A DNA stretch of 64,000 nt from Hyphomicrobiaceae bacterium (GTDB lineage Bacteria; Pseudomonadota; Alphaproteobacteria; Rhizobiales; Hyphomicrobiaceae). The notes under the pieces are model-generated. The model was not told the DNA's origin. It made no database searches and saw only the letters and a program-made list of their open reading frames with translations. The stretch covers positions 1-64,000 of the forward strand of contig JAEUMD010000001.1 of assembly GCA_016793635.1 (NCBI GenBank), given 5' to 3'. Shown piece by piece: positions 43,465 through 52,832 of this stretch (its first letter is position 1; every line of letters begins with the position of its first letter). The position numbers were made by a program, and so were the translations under genes.

Positions 43465-43874
43465 TCGATTATCCGAGACGGGTTGTCTGCTGGGCTGGCG
43501 AAGCCGATGCGATCGCGAGGCTGCATCGGACATGACGTAACAGAATTATGCTGAGCCCCATCGGCCTGCGTCGTTGATCTGCGACAAGAATACGAGTGTC
43601 GTGAGCCGCGACGGGAGCTTTGCGTGGCAGTCTATTGTGCGATTTGCCGGGAGGGAAGCACCGCAGCCTACGTCAAAGGCGTAATTGCACACCAATCCAT
43701 GAGCTTGGGGAACGGCCTGCGCATTCACCGGAAGCTCGCGTGCTTCGATATCTCCGGTCAGCCCCCTCTCGCAGCGAGGGCGAGGATTTGCAGATATCGT
43801 CAGTTCTTGATGTAACTCAATCGAAGGCTGTGCGCCTCGTGGCACCCTCGTCGCGCGTTACGGCGCCGGGGGCG

Positions 43875-43919
43875 GCGCTTTCCGGCTTTGGCCCTCTTTT
43901 CGCTTAAGCCGGAAAGCGC
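43875..43919. repeat. 14-bp perfect inverted repeat (hairpin) upstream of sqr
   Basis: GCGCTTTCCGGCTT (43875-43888) pairs perfectly with AAGCCGGAAAGCGC (43906-43919) around a 17-base loop. No coding frame explains it. It may be a terminator for something transcribed through this region, a REP-like element or part of a small RNA. Confidence 0.75.
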
Positions 43920-43924
43920 GGAAA

Positions 43925-43940
43925 ATTCGCTTCGTCGAAT
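43925..43940. promoter_or_regulatory. candidate SqrR/BigR-type operator upstream of sqr
   Basis: ATTCGCTTCGTCGAAT has the form ATTC-N8-GAAT, with further symmetry inside (TTCG..CGAA). It lies about 470 bp before sqr, directly after the large hairpin, and just upstream of a possible -10 (TAAACT). It is the second such element in the window; the other is between soxY and soxS. Confidence 0.5.
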
Positions 43941-44412
43941 GCTGGCTTCGGGCAAGGGTAAACTATTTCGTGCTTATCGAGCCGTTGGGCCGGTGCTATT
44001 CGATGTCGAGGCCCGAGTTCGCCTGTTGGTTCGAAGCGACAGCGGGCAGATCAGCGGGAGGCCCAGGTCGACGCCTGGCGGCCCGCTGGCAACAAGGCAT
44101 CGGCGAAGTTGAGACTTGGGGCTGATTGACATCAATTGATTGCGATGCCCTGATGTTGCCTCGCTTCGTCGAAAAACCCGCGCGACGGGTACAAATGCGG
44201 ATCGGGGGAACCTCGGTCGGGGAGGCATGCGGCTCACGTCCATGCCGGGTACCGGCTGCAGGTCAACTCCCGACGTTACGGTGACAAGATGCAGGACGTT
44301 CGCCCGCGCCGACCGCCGGCGACGGAACCCGCACCGAGCCGGAAGCCCTGACGCCCGCCGGCGCCAGGGTTTGATTAATACGACCAGGAAACGCACCAAG
44401 GAGCTCAAAGAC

Positions 44413-45693
44413 ATGGCCAACATCGTCGTTCTCGGCGCCGGAGTCGGCGGCATGTCCGCCGCCTATGAGGCGCGCGACATGCTGGGGCGCAAGCACCAAA
44501 TCACGCTCATTTCGGATCGCACGTATTTCCAGTTCACGCCGTCGAACCCGTGGGTGGGCGTCGGCTGGCGCGTGAAGTCCGACATCATCATCGACCTGAA
44601 GCCGCTGATGGCGAAGCACGGCATCGCCTTCGATTCGACCGGCGCCAAGCGCATCATCGCCGATCAGAACCAGATCGAGCTGAACGACGGGCGCACGGTC
44701 GGCTACGACTACCTCATCATCGCCACCGGCCCCGAACTCGCATTCGACGAGATCCAGGGTCTTGGCCCCGAGCACTACACGCAATCGGTCTGCACCGTCG
44801 ACCATGCCACCGAGGCGCATAAGAACTGGGAGGCCTTCTGCAAGGAACCCGGCCCGATCATCGTCGGCGCTGTACAGGGCGCATCCTGCTACGGCCCCGC
44901 GTACGAATACGCGATGATCATGGAGACGGACCTTCGCAAGCGTAAGATCCGCGACCGCGTGCCGATGACGCTCGTCACCTCCGAACCCTATGTCGGTCAC
45001 CTCGGCCTCGGCGGCGTCGGTGATACCAAGGGCATGCTCGAGAGCGAGATGCGTGCTCGCCACATCAAGTGGATCTGCAACGCCAAGGTGGACAAGGTCG
45101 AGGCGGACAAGATGTTCGTCACCGAGTTCAACGAGGACGGCAGCGAGAAGAAGAAGCACGAGTTGCCCTTCAAGTACTCGATGATGCTGCCGGCATTCCG
45201 TGGCGTGCCGGCGACTCGTGGCATCGAGGGCCTGAACAACCCGCGCGGCTTCATTCTGGTCGACAAGTACCAGCGCAACCCGAAGTACAAGAACATCTTC
45301 GCGGTCGGTGTCTGCATCGCGATCCCGCCGCAAGAGCAGACTCCGGTTCCGGTCGGTGTGCCGAAGACCGGCTACATGATCGAGAGCATGGTGACGGCCG
45401 CGGTCGAAAACATCGCCGATCTGTTGGCCGGCAAGGAGCCGCACAAGATCCCGACGTGGAGCGCGCTCTGCCTCGCCGACTTCGGCGACAAGGGCGCGGC
45501 GTTCGTTGCCCAGCCGCAGATCCCGCCGCGTAACGTCAACTGGTCGGCGGAGGGCGTTTGGGTGCACTACGCCAAGATCGCGTTCGAGAAGTACTTCCTG
45601 CGCAAGATGCGCAAGGGCACCACAGAGCCGTTCTACGAGAAGTACGTGCTCGGCATGCTCAACATCAACAAGATCAAGAACCCGGCGGAGTAG
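44413..45693 (+). CDS. sqr: sulfide:quinone oxidoreductase, type I
   Basis: 426 residues. FAD-binding 'ANIVVLGAGVGGMSAAYEAR' opens the protein, with 'YLIIATGPELAFDEIQGLG' and 'IFAVGVCIAIPPQEQTPVPV' further on. Cys127, Cys159 and Cys353 are at exactly the positions of the three essential Cys of Rhodobacter capsulatus SQR, which places it in type I. 'KTGYMIESMVTAAVENIADL' and the amphipathic end 'FEKYFLRKMRKG' fit quinone binding and membrane attachment. It oxidises sulfide to polysulfide and reduces ubiquinone for the bc1 complex. AAGGAG is ten bases before the ATG. A terminator follows. Confidence 0.96.
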   Translation: MANIVVLGAGVGGMSAAYEARDMLGRKHQITLISDRTYFQFTPSNPWVGVGWRVKSDIIIDLKPLMAKHGIAFDSTGAKRIIADQNQIELNDGRTVGYDYLIIATGPELAFDEIQGLGPEHYTQSVCTVDHATEAHKNWEAFCKEPGPIIVGAVQGASCYGPAYEYAMIMETDLRKRKIRDRVPMTLVTSEPYVGHLGLGGVGDTKGMLESEMRARHIKWICNAKVDKVEADKMFVTEFNEDGSEKKKHELPFKYSMMLPAFRGVPATRGIEGLNNPRGFILVDKYQRNPKYKNIFAVGVCIAIPPQEQTPVPVGVPKTGYMIESMVTAAVENIADLLAGKEPHKIPTWSALCLADFGDKGAAFVAQPQIPPRNVNWSAEGVWVHYAKIAFEKYFLRKMRKGTTEPFYEKYVLGMLNINKIKNPAE

Positions 45694-45718
45694 CGCTTCC
45701 GCGTTGCCCGGAAAAACG

Positions 45719-45756
45719 AAGCCCGCGTCACCTCAGTGGCGCGGGCTTTTCGTTTT
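45719..45756. terminator. bidirectional intrinsic terminator between sqr and DUF3297 gene
   Basis: Stem AAGCCCGCG (45719-45727) / CGCGGGCTT (45740-45748), extended by TCA/TGG pairs, followed by TTCGTTTTC on the plus strand and GTTTTTC on the minus strand. Confidence 0.85.
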
Positions 45757-45785
45757 CTCAATCGTCATTCTGCGTCGTGGGCCGC

Positions 45786-46049
45786 TCACCCCTTGTAGTA
45801 CGGCTCGACCTTGCCCTTCAGCTTGATGGTGATGGGGTTGCCCTTGCGGTCGCGAGCTTTGCCGGCGGCGACGCGGATCCAGCCTTCGCCCACCGAGTAC
45901 TCCTCGACGTTCGTCTTCTCTGTGCCGTTGAAGCGGATGCCGACATCGCGCTTGAGAACGGCCTCGTCGTAGAACGGGCTCGCCGGATCGGTCGAAAGAC
46001 GATCCGGCGGGGTGTCGGATGCGCTGATGTCCTGCTTTTCGTTGGTCAT
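45786..46049 (-). CDS. DUF3297 family protein
   Basis: 87 residues, matching the DUF3297 family: 'DRLSTDPASPFYDEAVLKRD', 'VGIRFNGTEKTNVEEYSVGE' and 'GKARDRKGNPITIKLKGKVE'. Function unknown; it is small, soluble and widespread in alpha- and gammaproteobacteria. It follows ychF by 18 bp on the same strand. Confidence 0.9.
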   Translation of the reverse strand: MTNEKQDISASDTPPDRLSTDPASPFYDEAVLKRDVGIRFNGTEKTNVEEYSVGEGWIRVAAGKARDRKGNPITIKLKGKVEPYYKG

Positions 46050-46067
46050 GGCGATCGTTTCCCCAAA

Positions 46068-47165
46068 TCAGTTCGCGAAACGGAAGTGCAGCACGTCGCC
46101 GTCGGCGACGACGTACTCCTTGCCCTCGAGGCGGAACTTGCCGGCTTCCTTGGCGCCCGCCTCGCCCTTCATCGCGACGTAGTCGTCATAGGCGATCGTT
46201 TCGGCGCGAATGAAGCCCTTCTCGAAATCGGTATGGATGACGCCCGCGGCCTGCGGTGCCTTGGTGCCCTGCGTGATGGTCCAGGCGCGCGCTTCCTTCG
46301 GGCCGACGGTGAAGTAGGTGACGAGGCCGAGCAGCGCATAGCCCGCGCGGATCAGGCGGTTGAGGCCGGGCTCCTCGAGGCCCATCTCGCCGAGGAACGC
46401 GGAGCGCTCCTCCGCGTCGAGACCGGCGAGCTCGGCTTCGATCTTGGCCGAGATGACGACCGCCTGCGCGCCTTCCTGCTTGGCCCGCTCGAACACCTTG
46501 GCCGAGTAGGCGTTGCCGTTCGCCGCCGAGCCTTCGTCGACATTGCAGACGTAGAGCACGGGCTTTGCCGTCAGCAGTTGCAGCAGGCGCCACGCCTGCT
46601 CCTCGTCGGCCTCGACCTTGGCGAGGCGCGCCGGCTTGCCCTCGCGCAGCAGCACCAGAGCCTTCTCGAGCAGCGCAACCTGGAGCTTGGCGTCCTTGTC
46701 GCCGCCTTTCGCTTTCTTCTCGTTCGCCGCCAGCCGCTTCTCGCAGCTCTCGAGGTCCGCGAGCATCAGCTCGGTCTCGACAGTTTCAGCGTCCGACAGG
46801 GGATCGATGCGTCCTTCAACATGCGTGATGTCGTCGTCCTCGAAGCAACGCAGCACGTAGGCGACGGCGTCGACCTCGCGGATGTGGGCGAGGAACTGGT
46901 TGCCGAGACCTTCGCCCTTGGAGGCACCACGCACGAGGCCGGCGATGTCGACGAACGTCAGCCGCGTTGGAATGATCTGCTTCGAGCCGGCGATGGCCGC
47001 GAGCTTGTCGAGGCGGTCATCCGGTACGCCGACCTCGCCGACGTTCGGCTCGATGGTGCAGAATGGATAGTTGGCCGCTTCCGCCGCAGCGGTCTGTGTC
47101 AACGCATTGAAGAGCGTCGATTTGCCGACGTTCGGCAGGCCGACGATGCCGCATTTGAAACCCAT
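46068..47165 (-). CDS. ychF: redox-regulated ATPase YchF
   Basis: 365 residues, Obg-related P-loop protein. '[20 protein letters not shown]' (G1), '[20 protein letters not shown]' (G3, shown in part), '[16 protein letters not shown]' at the G4 position (Asn-x-x-Glu type, favouring ATP) and the TGS-like C-terminal '[20 protein letters not shown]' are as in YchF/Ola1. It binds ribosomes and affects stress translation. The ATG at 47165 is the conserved start. Gene order ychF with pth and rplY upstream is common in alphaproteobacteria. Confidence 0.96.
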   Translation of the reverse strand: MGFKCGIVGLPNVGKSTLFNALTQTAAAEAANYPFCTIEPNVGEVGVPDDRLDKLAAIAGSKQIIPTRLTFVDIAGLVRGASKGEGLGNQFLAHIREVDAVAYVLRCFEDDDITHVEGRIDPLSDAETVETELMLADLESCEKRLAANEKKAKGGDKDAKLQVALLEKALVLLREGKPARLAKVEADEEQAWRLLQLLTAKPVLYVCNVDEGSAANGNAYSAKVFERAKQEGAQAVVISAKIEAELAGLDAEERSAFLGEMGLEEPGLNRLIRAGYALLGLVTYFTVGPKEARAWTITQGTKAPQAAGVIHTDFEKGFIRAETIAYDDYVAMKGEAGAKEAGKFRLEGKEYVVADGDVLHFRFAN

Positions 47166-47348
47166 GGGGGAAAGCTCTCGCCAGATGATGGAAGGGGCGG
47201 GCACCCGTTCTGCTGCCGCGCCCGAGATGCCGTCTCGCATTCACGGGACGACAGAAAACCGATGCCGCCGCGGGGCCGCGACGGCGCATTCGCCCGCTCT
47301 ATACGGCGGTTCGGCGCGGAACGGAAGCATTACGGGCGGGCGCGGACG

Positions 47349-48143
47349 TCAACGATGGCGCGACATCGCGAATGCCGAGTAGCGGTCGGTGGACGGCAGG
47401 TTCGACGCCGACGACAGGGCGTCCGAGAGCGCTTCGCCGATATCGACGCCCCAAGCTGCCCGGCGCACGGCAACGACGAGGAACGGCCGTTGCCAGTTGG
47501 TCGCCTCCGTATTGCAGGCTTCGCAAGGGTCCTTGTACTGGCCGAGGTTGAGCGTCCAGATCGGCGTATCCTTCTCCGCCAGGGGTTCGATCCATTGCGC
47601 GGCCTGCTCGGCCCGCTTGCCAGCGCGGACGATCTCCTGCTGCGGATCGCCCTCCTGGCTCGCCGTGCCGACCGCGATCAACTGCTTGGCGAGCTTCAGC
47701 CGCGCGCGCACCAGCTCGTCGAGCACGAGGCTGTCGAGTTCCGCGCGCGTCAGCGGTTTATCTGCCCGCGCCAGGCGCTCGGTCGAGCCGCGCTCCCAGG
47801 TGAAGTCGCTGTTGGCGACGATGAGATCGAAATCGGCGCGCCGGCCGGCATTGTCGACGCCTTCGAGCACAAATGCCTTGGTGCCGGGGCTCAGCTCCTC
47901 GGCCGTCACGACCGGACGCAGGAACTTGCCGCGAGCGCGGGAGTCGATGGTGTCCGTCACGGTCCAAGCGCCGGTGCCGGCCACCACCATCGCCGCCGTC
48001 AACAGGCCAGCGTTCTCGCCGCCGCGTGCAAAGAGCCAGCGCAGCCAGCCGTAACGATTCCACCAGCGATAGCCGGCGACGACGGCGCGGCGGCCTTTCC
48101 CCTCGTCCTCGTCGTGGTTCTCGACATGAGCATGCGTGTTCAC
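47349..48143 (-). CDS. hypothetical membrane-anchored protein
   Basis: 264 residues, no family recognised. An acidic/His-rich cytosolic start and a Trp/Arg-rich segment ('WWNRYGWLRWLFARGG') lead into one hydrophobic segment ('AGLLTAAMVVAGTGAWTV', about residues 46-63); the rest is an extracytoplasmic domain with a CxxC pair ('KDPCEACNTEATNW') near residue 215. It lies between ychF and pth, in the same direction. Possibly conserved only in Hyphomicrobiales. Confidence 0.65.
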   Translation of the reverse strand: MNTHAHVENHDEDEGKGRRAVVAGYRWWNRYGWLRWLFARGGENAGLLTAAMVVAGTGAWTVTDTIDSRARGKFLRPVVTAEELSPGTKAFVLEGVDNAGRRADFDLIVANSDFTWERGSTERLARADKPLTRAELDSLVLDELVRARLKLAKQLIAVGTASQEGDPQQEIVRAGKRAEQAAQWIEPLAEKDTPIWTLNLGQYKDPCEACNTEATNWQRPFLVVAVRRAAWGVDIGEALSDALSSASNLPSTDRYSAFAMSRHR

Positions 48144-48295
48144 GTCGTTCTCCTTGTGCTGTCGCCGCGCGGGCGCGGGCCGGGGGGCGTCGAAGCCGCC
48201 ATACTAGCGTGACGGCCGCGCGCCAAACCCGTTCACTCGCGCTCGATTATAGCAAGCGTCGGATGACGGAACCTGCGGCGCGTTTACCCCGCGCG

Positions 48296-49057
48296 CTACT
48301 TATCGTCTTTACGGCCGGCGAGCCAGCGCTGGAGATTCGCCGCGAGCGCGCCCTGGCGTTTCGACTGGCGCTCGCCAGCCGGATGCGGCGCGCGTGGCGC
48401 AGATGGTGCGTTTCGCTCTGCTTGACCTCGGGAGGGGCGTTCCTCTGCGGACGGAGAGGCTGGCCCGCTGCTTGCCGTGTCGGAGGCGCCGCCGGAGATT
48501 TCGCGCGCGACGTCGGTCTGGAAGCGTGCTTGGTCTCCCGAGACGAGGCGTCCCGTCGCCTTTGCGATGGCCGCCAATAACGGTTCAAGCCACGCCCGGT
48601 CCGCCTTGGCGAAATCGGACAACACGTAGTTGGCGACCAGCGACTTGTCGCCAGGGTGGCCGACGCCGATGCGGACCCGCGCGTAGTCGTTGCCGAGATG
48701 AGCGGTGATGGAGCGCAGGCCGTTGTGGCCGGCATTGCCACCCCCCGTTTTCACCTTGAGCTTGCCCGGCGCGAGGTCGATCTCGTCGTACAGAACCGTG
48801 ATGTCGGCGAGCGGAATTTTGAGGAAGCGCGCGGCTTCGGCGACGCTGCGGCCGCTCTCGTTCATATAGGTCTGCGGTTTGAGCAGCAGTACGCGCTCTC
48901 CGGCGATTTCGCCTTCGGCGGCGAGGGCCTGGAACTTCCGCTTCCACGGCCCGAAGGCATAGCGCTCCGCGATGACATCGACGGCCATGAAGCCGACGTT
49001 GTGGCGGTTGCCTTCGTATTTGGGTCCGTAGTTTCCGAGGCCGACCAGGAGTTTCAT
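48296..49057 (-). CDS. pth: peptidyl-tRNA hydrolase
   Basis: 253 residues. '[20 protein letters not shown]' (catalytic His), '[20 protein letters not shown]', '[20 protein letters not shown]' and '[20 protein letters not shown]' identify Pth, which frees tRNA from stalled peptidyl-tRNA. The core ends near residue 190; the remaining ~60 residues are Pro/Ser/Ala/Arg-rich and probably disordered, longer than in most bacteria. rplY lies upstream on the same strand. Confidence 0.95.
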   Translation of the reverse strand: MKLLVGLGNYGPKYEGNRHNVGFMAVDVIAERYAFGPWKRKFQALAAEGEIAGERVLLLKPQTYMNESGRSVAEAARFLKIPLADITVLYDEIDLAPGKLKVKTGGGNAGHNGLRSITAHLGNDYARVRIGVGHPGDKSLVANYVLSDFAKADRAWLEPLLAAIAKATGRLVSGDQARFQTDVAREISGGASDTASSGPASPSAEERPSRGQAERNAPSAPRAPHPAGERQSKRQGALAANLQRWLAGRKDDK

Positions 49058-49230
49058 GGGGGCTCGCGACGCATGACGGATGGTAGCGGCCGTGGCGGCT
49101 GCGGTCGACGTGTAGCACGGGCCGCTGTATTGCCGGGATTCGTATTGCCCGGGTTTGCACGGGCAGCCGGCAGGGCCTCGATGGAGCGGAGGGCCGCGGA
49201 CCAGGTTTGCCCCGATCCGCGGCGCTCGTC

Positions 49231-49944
49231 TTACTTCTTGCCAGCGGGCTTCGCAGCGGCCGGAGCGGCGGCCTTGCCAGCCGGTGCGGCACCCTTGCCG
49301 GCCGGGGCGGCAGCGGCCTTGCCAGCAGCGGGAGCGGCAGCAGCGGTGGTTGCGCTTTCAGCCGGCTCCTCGTCCTTGAGGCGACCGGCGATCGTAGCGA
49401 TGGTGAAGTCACGATCGCGGATAGTCGGCGACACGCCCTCGGGCAGCGAAACCGACGAGATGTGGATCGACGTGCCGATCTGCGTGCCGGTGAGGTCGAT
49501 CTCGAAGAATGGCGGGATGTGGTCGTAGGGGCAGAACACCTCGACCTCGTGGCGGACGATGTTCAGCACGCCGCCGCGCTTCAGGCCGGGCGACAGCAGG
49601 TCGTTGACGAACTTGACCGGCACCTGGATGCGGATCATGCCGTCTTCGGCGATGCGCAGGAAGTCGGCGTGCAGGGGAGTGTCGCGCACGGGATCGAGCT
49701 GCACGTCGCGAGCAATCACGCGGTGCATGTCGTTGCCGACCTTGATCTCGAAAACCGTCGACGTGAAGTGACCCTTGAGGATCTGCTTCCAGAGCGTGTT
49801 GTAGTCGACGCTGATCGGCAGCGGCGGCTTGTTGGCGCCGTAGATGACGGCGGGAATGCTTCCTTCACGACGGGCATGACGTGCGGCCCCCTTGCCGACA
49901 CGCGAGCGCGCCGTGGCGTCGAGCTGAACAGGTGCTTGAGCCAT
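49231..49944 (-). CDS. rplY: 50S ribosomal protein L25/general stress protein Ctc
   Basis: 237 residues: the two-domain CTC form. The N-terminal L25 domain that binds 5S rRNA has '[20 protein letters not shown]' and '[20 protein letters not shown]'; the beta-domain contains '[20 protein letters not shown]'. A tail of about 50 residues consists almost entirely of Ala, Pro, Gly and Lys in near-repeats ('[19 protein letters not shown]'). The ATG at 49944 has GGAGA eight bases upstream. Upstream of pth in the usual alphaproteobacterial order. Confidence 0.95.
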   Translation of the reverse strand: MAQAPVQLDATARSRVGKGAARHARREGSIPAVIYGANKPPLPISVDYNTLWKQILKGHFTSTVFEIKVGNDMHRVIARDVQLDPVRDTPLHADFLRIAEDGMIRIQVPVKFVNDLLSPGLKRGGVLNIVRHEVEVFCPYDHIPPFFEIDLTGTQIGTSIHISSVSLPEGVSPTIRDRDFTIATIAGRLKDEEPAESATTAAAAPAAGKAAAAPAGKGAAPAGKAAAPAAAKPAGKK

Positions 49945-50123
49945 TGGCTGTTTCTCCAAACGAAAGCGGGCCCCGGAGTGGGCCCAAAGCAAAAGCCGCC
50001 GGCCTCCAAGGGTGCCGGCAAGCGTCTCAGCGAAGGCGTTGAGATGGGCGGGTTATAGTCGTGCGCGGACGAGAAATCAAATGTGCGGCCATCGCCGGAC
50101 GGCGTACTCCGGCGGAGATCCGC

Positions 50124-50417
50124 TCAGACGCACCCTGTCGGCTTCGGTAGACCGCCGTATTTGGTGATGATCTTCATCGGCCCGCTCTGCCAGATGGAAT
50201 ATAGCTCCTCCGTGCTCGAACCGATGGCGCTGGCGAACTTGCGGATCGGCGGCACCGTCTGCTTTTCCTCGAAATAGTCGCGAGCCGCCAGAATCTGCTC
50301 CCACTTCTGCTCGGTCATCTCGAAGCCGTCGAGGCGCGCCATTTCGTGACCGACCTCCGGGGTCCAGTCGCTGATGTCTAAGAGATATCCGTCTCCGTCG
50401 CGTTCAGGCAGGTCCAT
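50124..50417 (-). CDS. tusE: TusE/DsrC-family sulfur relay protein
   Basis: 97 residues. 'DGYLLDISDWTPEVGHEMAR' and 'PPIRKFASAIG' followed by the flexible end 'KYGGLPKPTGCV' match TusE/DsrC. The penultimate Cys (CysA) that carries persulfide is present; the second Cys found 11 residues earlier in dissimilatory DsrC is replaced by Thr, so it is TusE- or RspA-like. It could act in tRNA 2-thiouridine synthesis or carry sulfur in oxidation; no tusBCD, dsr or hdr genes are in the window. The ATG at 50417 is chosen by homology. Confidence 0.88.
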   Translation of the reverse strand: MDLPERDGDGYLLDISDWTPEVGHEMARLDGFEMTEQKWEQILAARDYFEEKQTVPPIRKFASAIGSSTEELYSIWQSGPMKIITKYGGLPKPTGCV

Positions 50418-50881
50418 GTCGTGCTCCAGTCCAGGGGCCGCCGAACGCGGCCTCGGAAGCTCGAACATTCGCATATGCGACTACGTAGATCAACTTTTCC
50501 GGCGAGACAGACGAGAGTGAATGCCTGCTTTGCAAGCAGTTTAGCGCACAAGTTGTGTGCAAATGGGCAACGGTTGCAGAAAGTAATTTTCGTACACGAC
50601 GAGCGTATTGCACTGATGCGAATCGATCTGGCGCGGGCGGACGACTCGCTAACTTCTTAAAATTATGACAGTTTTTTGCCAATCAGCGTGCATCCGATTG
50701 ATCGGGATTGTTTTGCTCAGATTACCAATGGCTTGGCCTTGAATTGTGTGTGTCGTGATTCGCGCGGCATAGCTAATTTGCCGGTGTTTTCATAATAAGG
50801 AGGTGGTTGCACTCAGTCGGTGCTCTCGCTCGTGGCGACTATTTCGCTGCTGGTCGGTGTTAAAAGTGTTTGGAGGTCATC
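50418..50881. other. AT-richer intergenic region between tusE and the outer membrane protein gene
   Basis: About 460 bp, noticeably less GC-rich than its surroundings. It contains a small hairpin CTGCTT-TGC-AAGCAG near 50525-50539, promoter-like AT-rich stretches (50655-50790) and the strong ribosome-binding sequence at 50797-50806. A long 5' leader for the omp mRNA is likely. No gene was recognised. Confidence 0.5.
50797..50806 (+). promoter_or_regulatory. perfect Shine-Dalgarno sequence without matching gene, in the omp leader
   Basis: AAGGAGGTGG is fully complementary to the 16S anti-Shine-Dalgarno for nine bases but lies about 75 bp before the omp ATG at 50882, which has its own GGAGG. 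Possible short leader frames start at GTG 50803, TTG 50807 or GTG 50820. It may mark a leader peptide or a standby ribosome site. Confidence 0.4.
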
Positions 50882-51619
50882 ATGCGTTTTGTCCATTCCG
50901 CGATTGCAGCCATCTCGTTGGTGGGTCTGGCTGCAGCAACTGCGCCGGCGTCGGCCGGTGATCTGTTCGGCCGTGGTGCCGCCGGGTCCATCAAAGACGA
51001 CTACTACGATCCGCCGAAGTTCAGCTGGACCGGCTTCTACATCGGCGCCCATGCCGGTCTCGCCGTTGGCGATACCCAGGGCGGTGAAAACCTCGGCCCC
51101 ATCTTCGCCACCGACTTTGAAATGAACGGTGCGATGTATGGCGCGCACGTCGGCTACAACTACCAGATGAACAATCTCGTCGTCGGCATCGAAGGAACCT
51201 TCGACGGCACCGAGATCGACGGCAATACGACCTGCGTCTTCGTGCTCAACTGCCAGCGCGAGGTAAATTGGGTGGCGACGATCGTCGGACGCCTCGGCTA
51301 TGCCATGGACCGCTCGATGATCTACGGCTTCGGTGGCGTTTCATTCGCTGACGTCGACACGACGGTCAGCATTGCCGGCGTGCCAATTCTCAGCGGCGGT
51401 GAGACACATACGGGCTGGGTCGCGGGTATCGGTTTCTCCTATGCGATCTCGAACAACGTCATCGCCCGCATCGAGTACGCGCACATGGATTTCGGCAGCG
51501 AGAGCCACAACCTGTTGCCGGCCGGCATCCCGGACGATGTCTCCGCGGATATCGACACCATTCGCCTCGGCGTCAGCTTCAAGTTCGGTGGCGATCGCTA
51601 CGTCGCGCCGATGAAATAG
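50882..51619 (+). CDS. outer membrane beta-barrel protein, Omp25/31-like
   Basis: 245 residues. Signal peptide ('FVHSAIAAISLVGLAAATAPASAG', shortened; cleavage near residue 25). The mature part has the typical start 'FSWTGFYIGAHAGLAVGD', alternate strands such as 'GAHVGYNYQMNNLVVGIEGT' and 'ATIVGRLGYAMDRSMIYGFG', and a last strand 'TIRLGVSFKFGG'. Proteins of this type are abundant surface antigens of Hyphomicrobiales. GGAGG lies six bases before the ATG. A strong terminator follows. Confidence 0.92.
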   Translation: MRFVHSAIAAISLVGLAAATAPASAGDLFGRGAAGSIKDDYYDPPKFSWTGFYIGAHAGLAVGDTQGGENLGPIFATDFEMNGAMYGAHVGYNYQMNNLVVGIEGTFDGTEIDGNTTCVFVLNCQREVNWVATIVGRLGYAMDRSMIYGFGGVSFADVDTTVSIAGVPILSGGETHTGWVAGIGFSYAISNNVIARIEYAHMDFGSESHNLLPAGIPDDVSADIDTIRLGVSFKFGGDRYVAPMK

Positions 51620-51648
51620 CCCTTTAGAAAAACGGCACAGCCAAATGC

Positions 51649-51680
51649 GACGGCGCGCTATTGACTAGCGCGCCGTTTCT
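51649..51680 (+). terminator. intrinsic terminator of the omp gene
   Basis: Stem ACGGCGCGCTA (51650-51660) / TAGCGCGCCGT (51666-51676), five-base loop, followed by TTCTTTT. Confidence 0.9.
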
Positions 51681-51733
51681 TTTGGTGCCGACAATGCCGG
51701 GAGCGAATTGGTGAGCGGAGGAACCGCGTCCGC

Positions 51734-52711
<978 letters not shown>

Positions 52712-52832
52712 CTGGCAACTCCGCGACAGTTTTCTGACGGCGCTTCTAGCAATTGAGCCCGGGCGTGTAAACCGCCCGGGCCCGAAGGACTTTCTTGCAG
52801 CCTCGCGAGGAATGGCACCGCGGAGTAGTGCC

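Larger units (their letters stand above)
43465..44412. other. long non-coding divergent region upstream of sqr
   Basis: About 950 bp without a credible gene. It holds the 14-bp-stem hairpin at 43875-43919 and the ATTC-N8-GAAT element at 43925-43940, followed by a TAAACT box (43959-43964) that could be a -10. TTGACA at 44126-44131 next to the palindrome ATCAATTGAT could be another promoter or regulator site. AAGGAG at 44398-44403 serves sqr. A long sqr leader or a small RNA is possible. Confidence 0.45.

Noticed and set aside
43624-43815. 63-codon frame with a Cys pair upstream of sqr
   Set aside because: No ribosome binding site, no protein-like pattern, and it lies in a region with regulatory structure.
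44126-44143. Possible FNR/FixK box TTGACATCAATTGAT upstream of sqr
   Set aside because: The half-sites do not have the TTGAT-N4-ATCAA arrangement; only the TTGACA and ATCAATTGAT sub-elements are clear.
45558-48212. 884-codon open frame on the plus strand opposite ychF and its neighbours
   Set aside because: It spans sqr's end, a terminator, and the DUF3297, ychF and hypothetical genes on the minus strand; no domain is recognisable.
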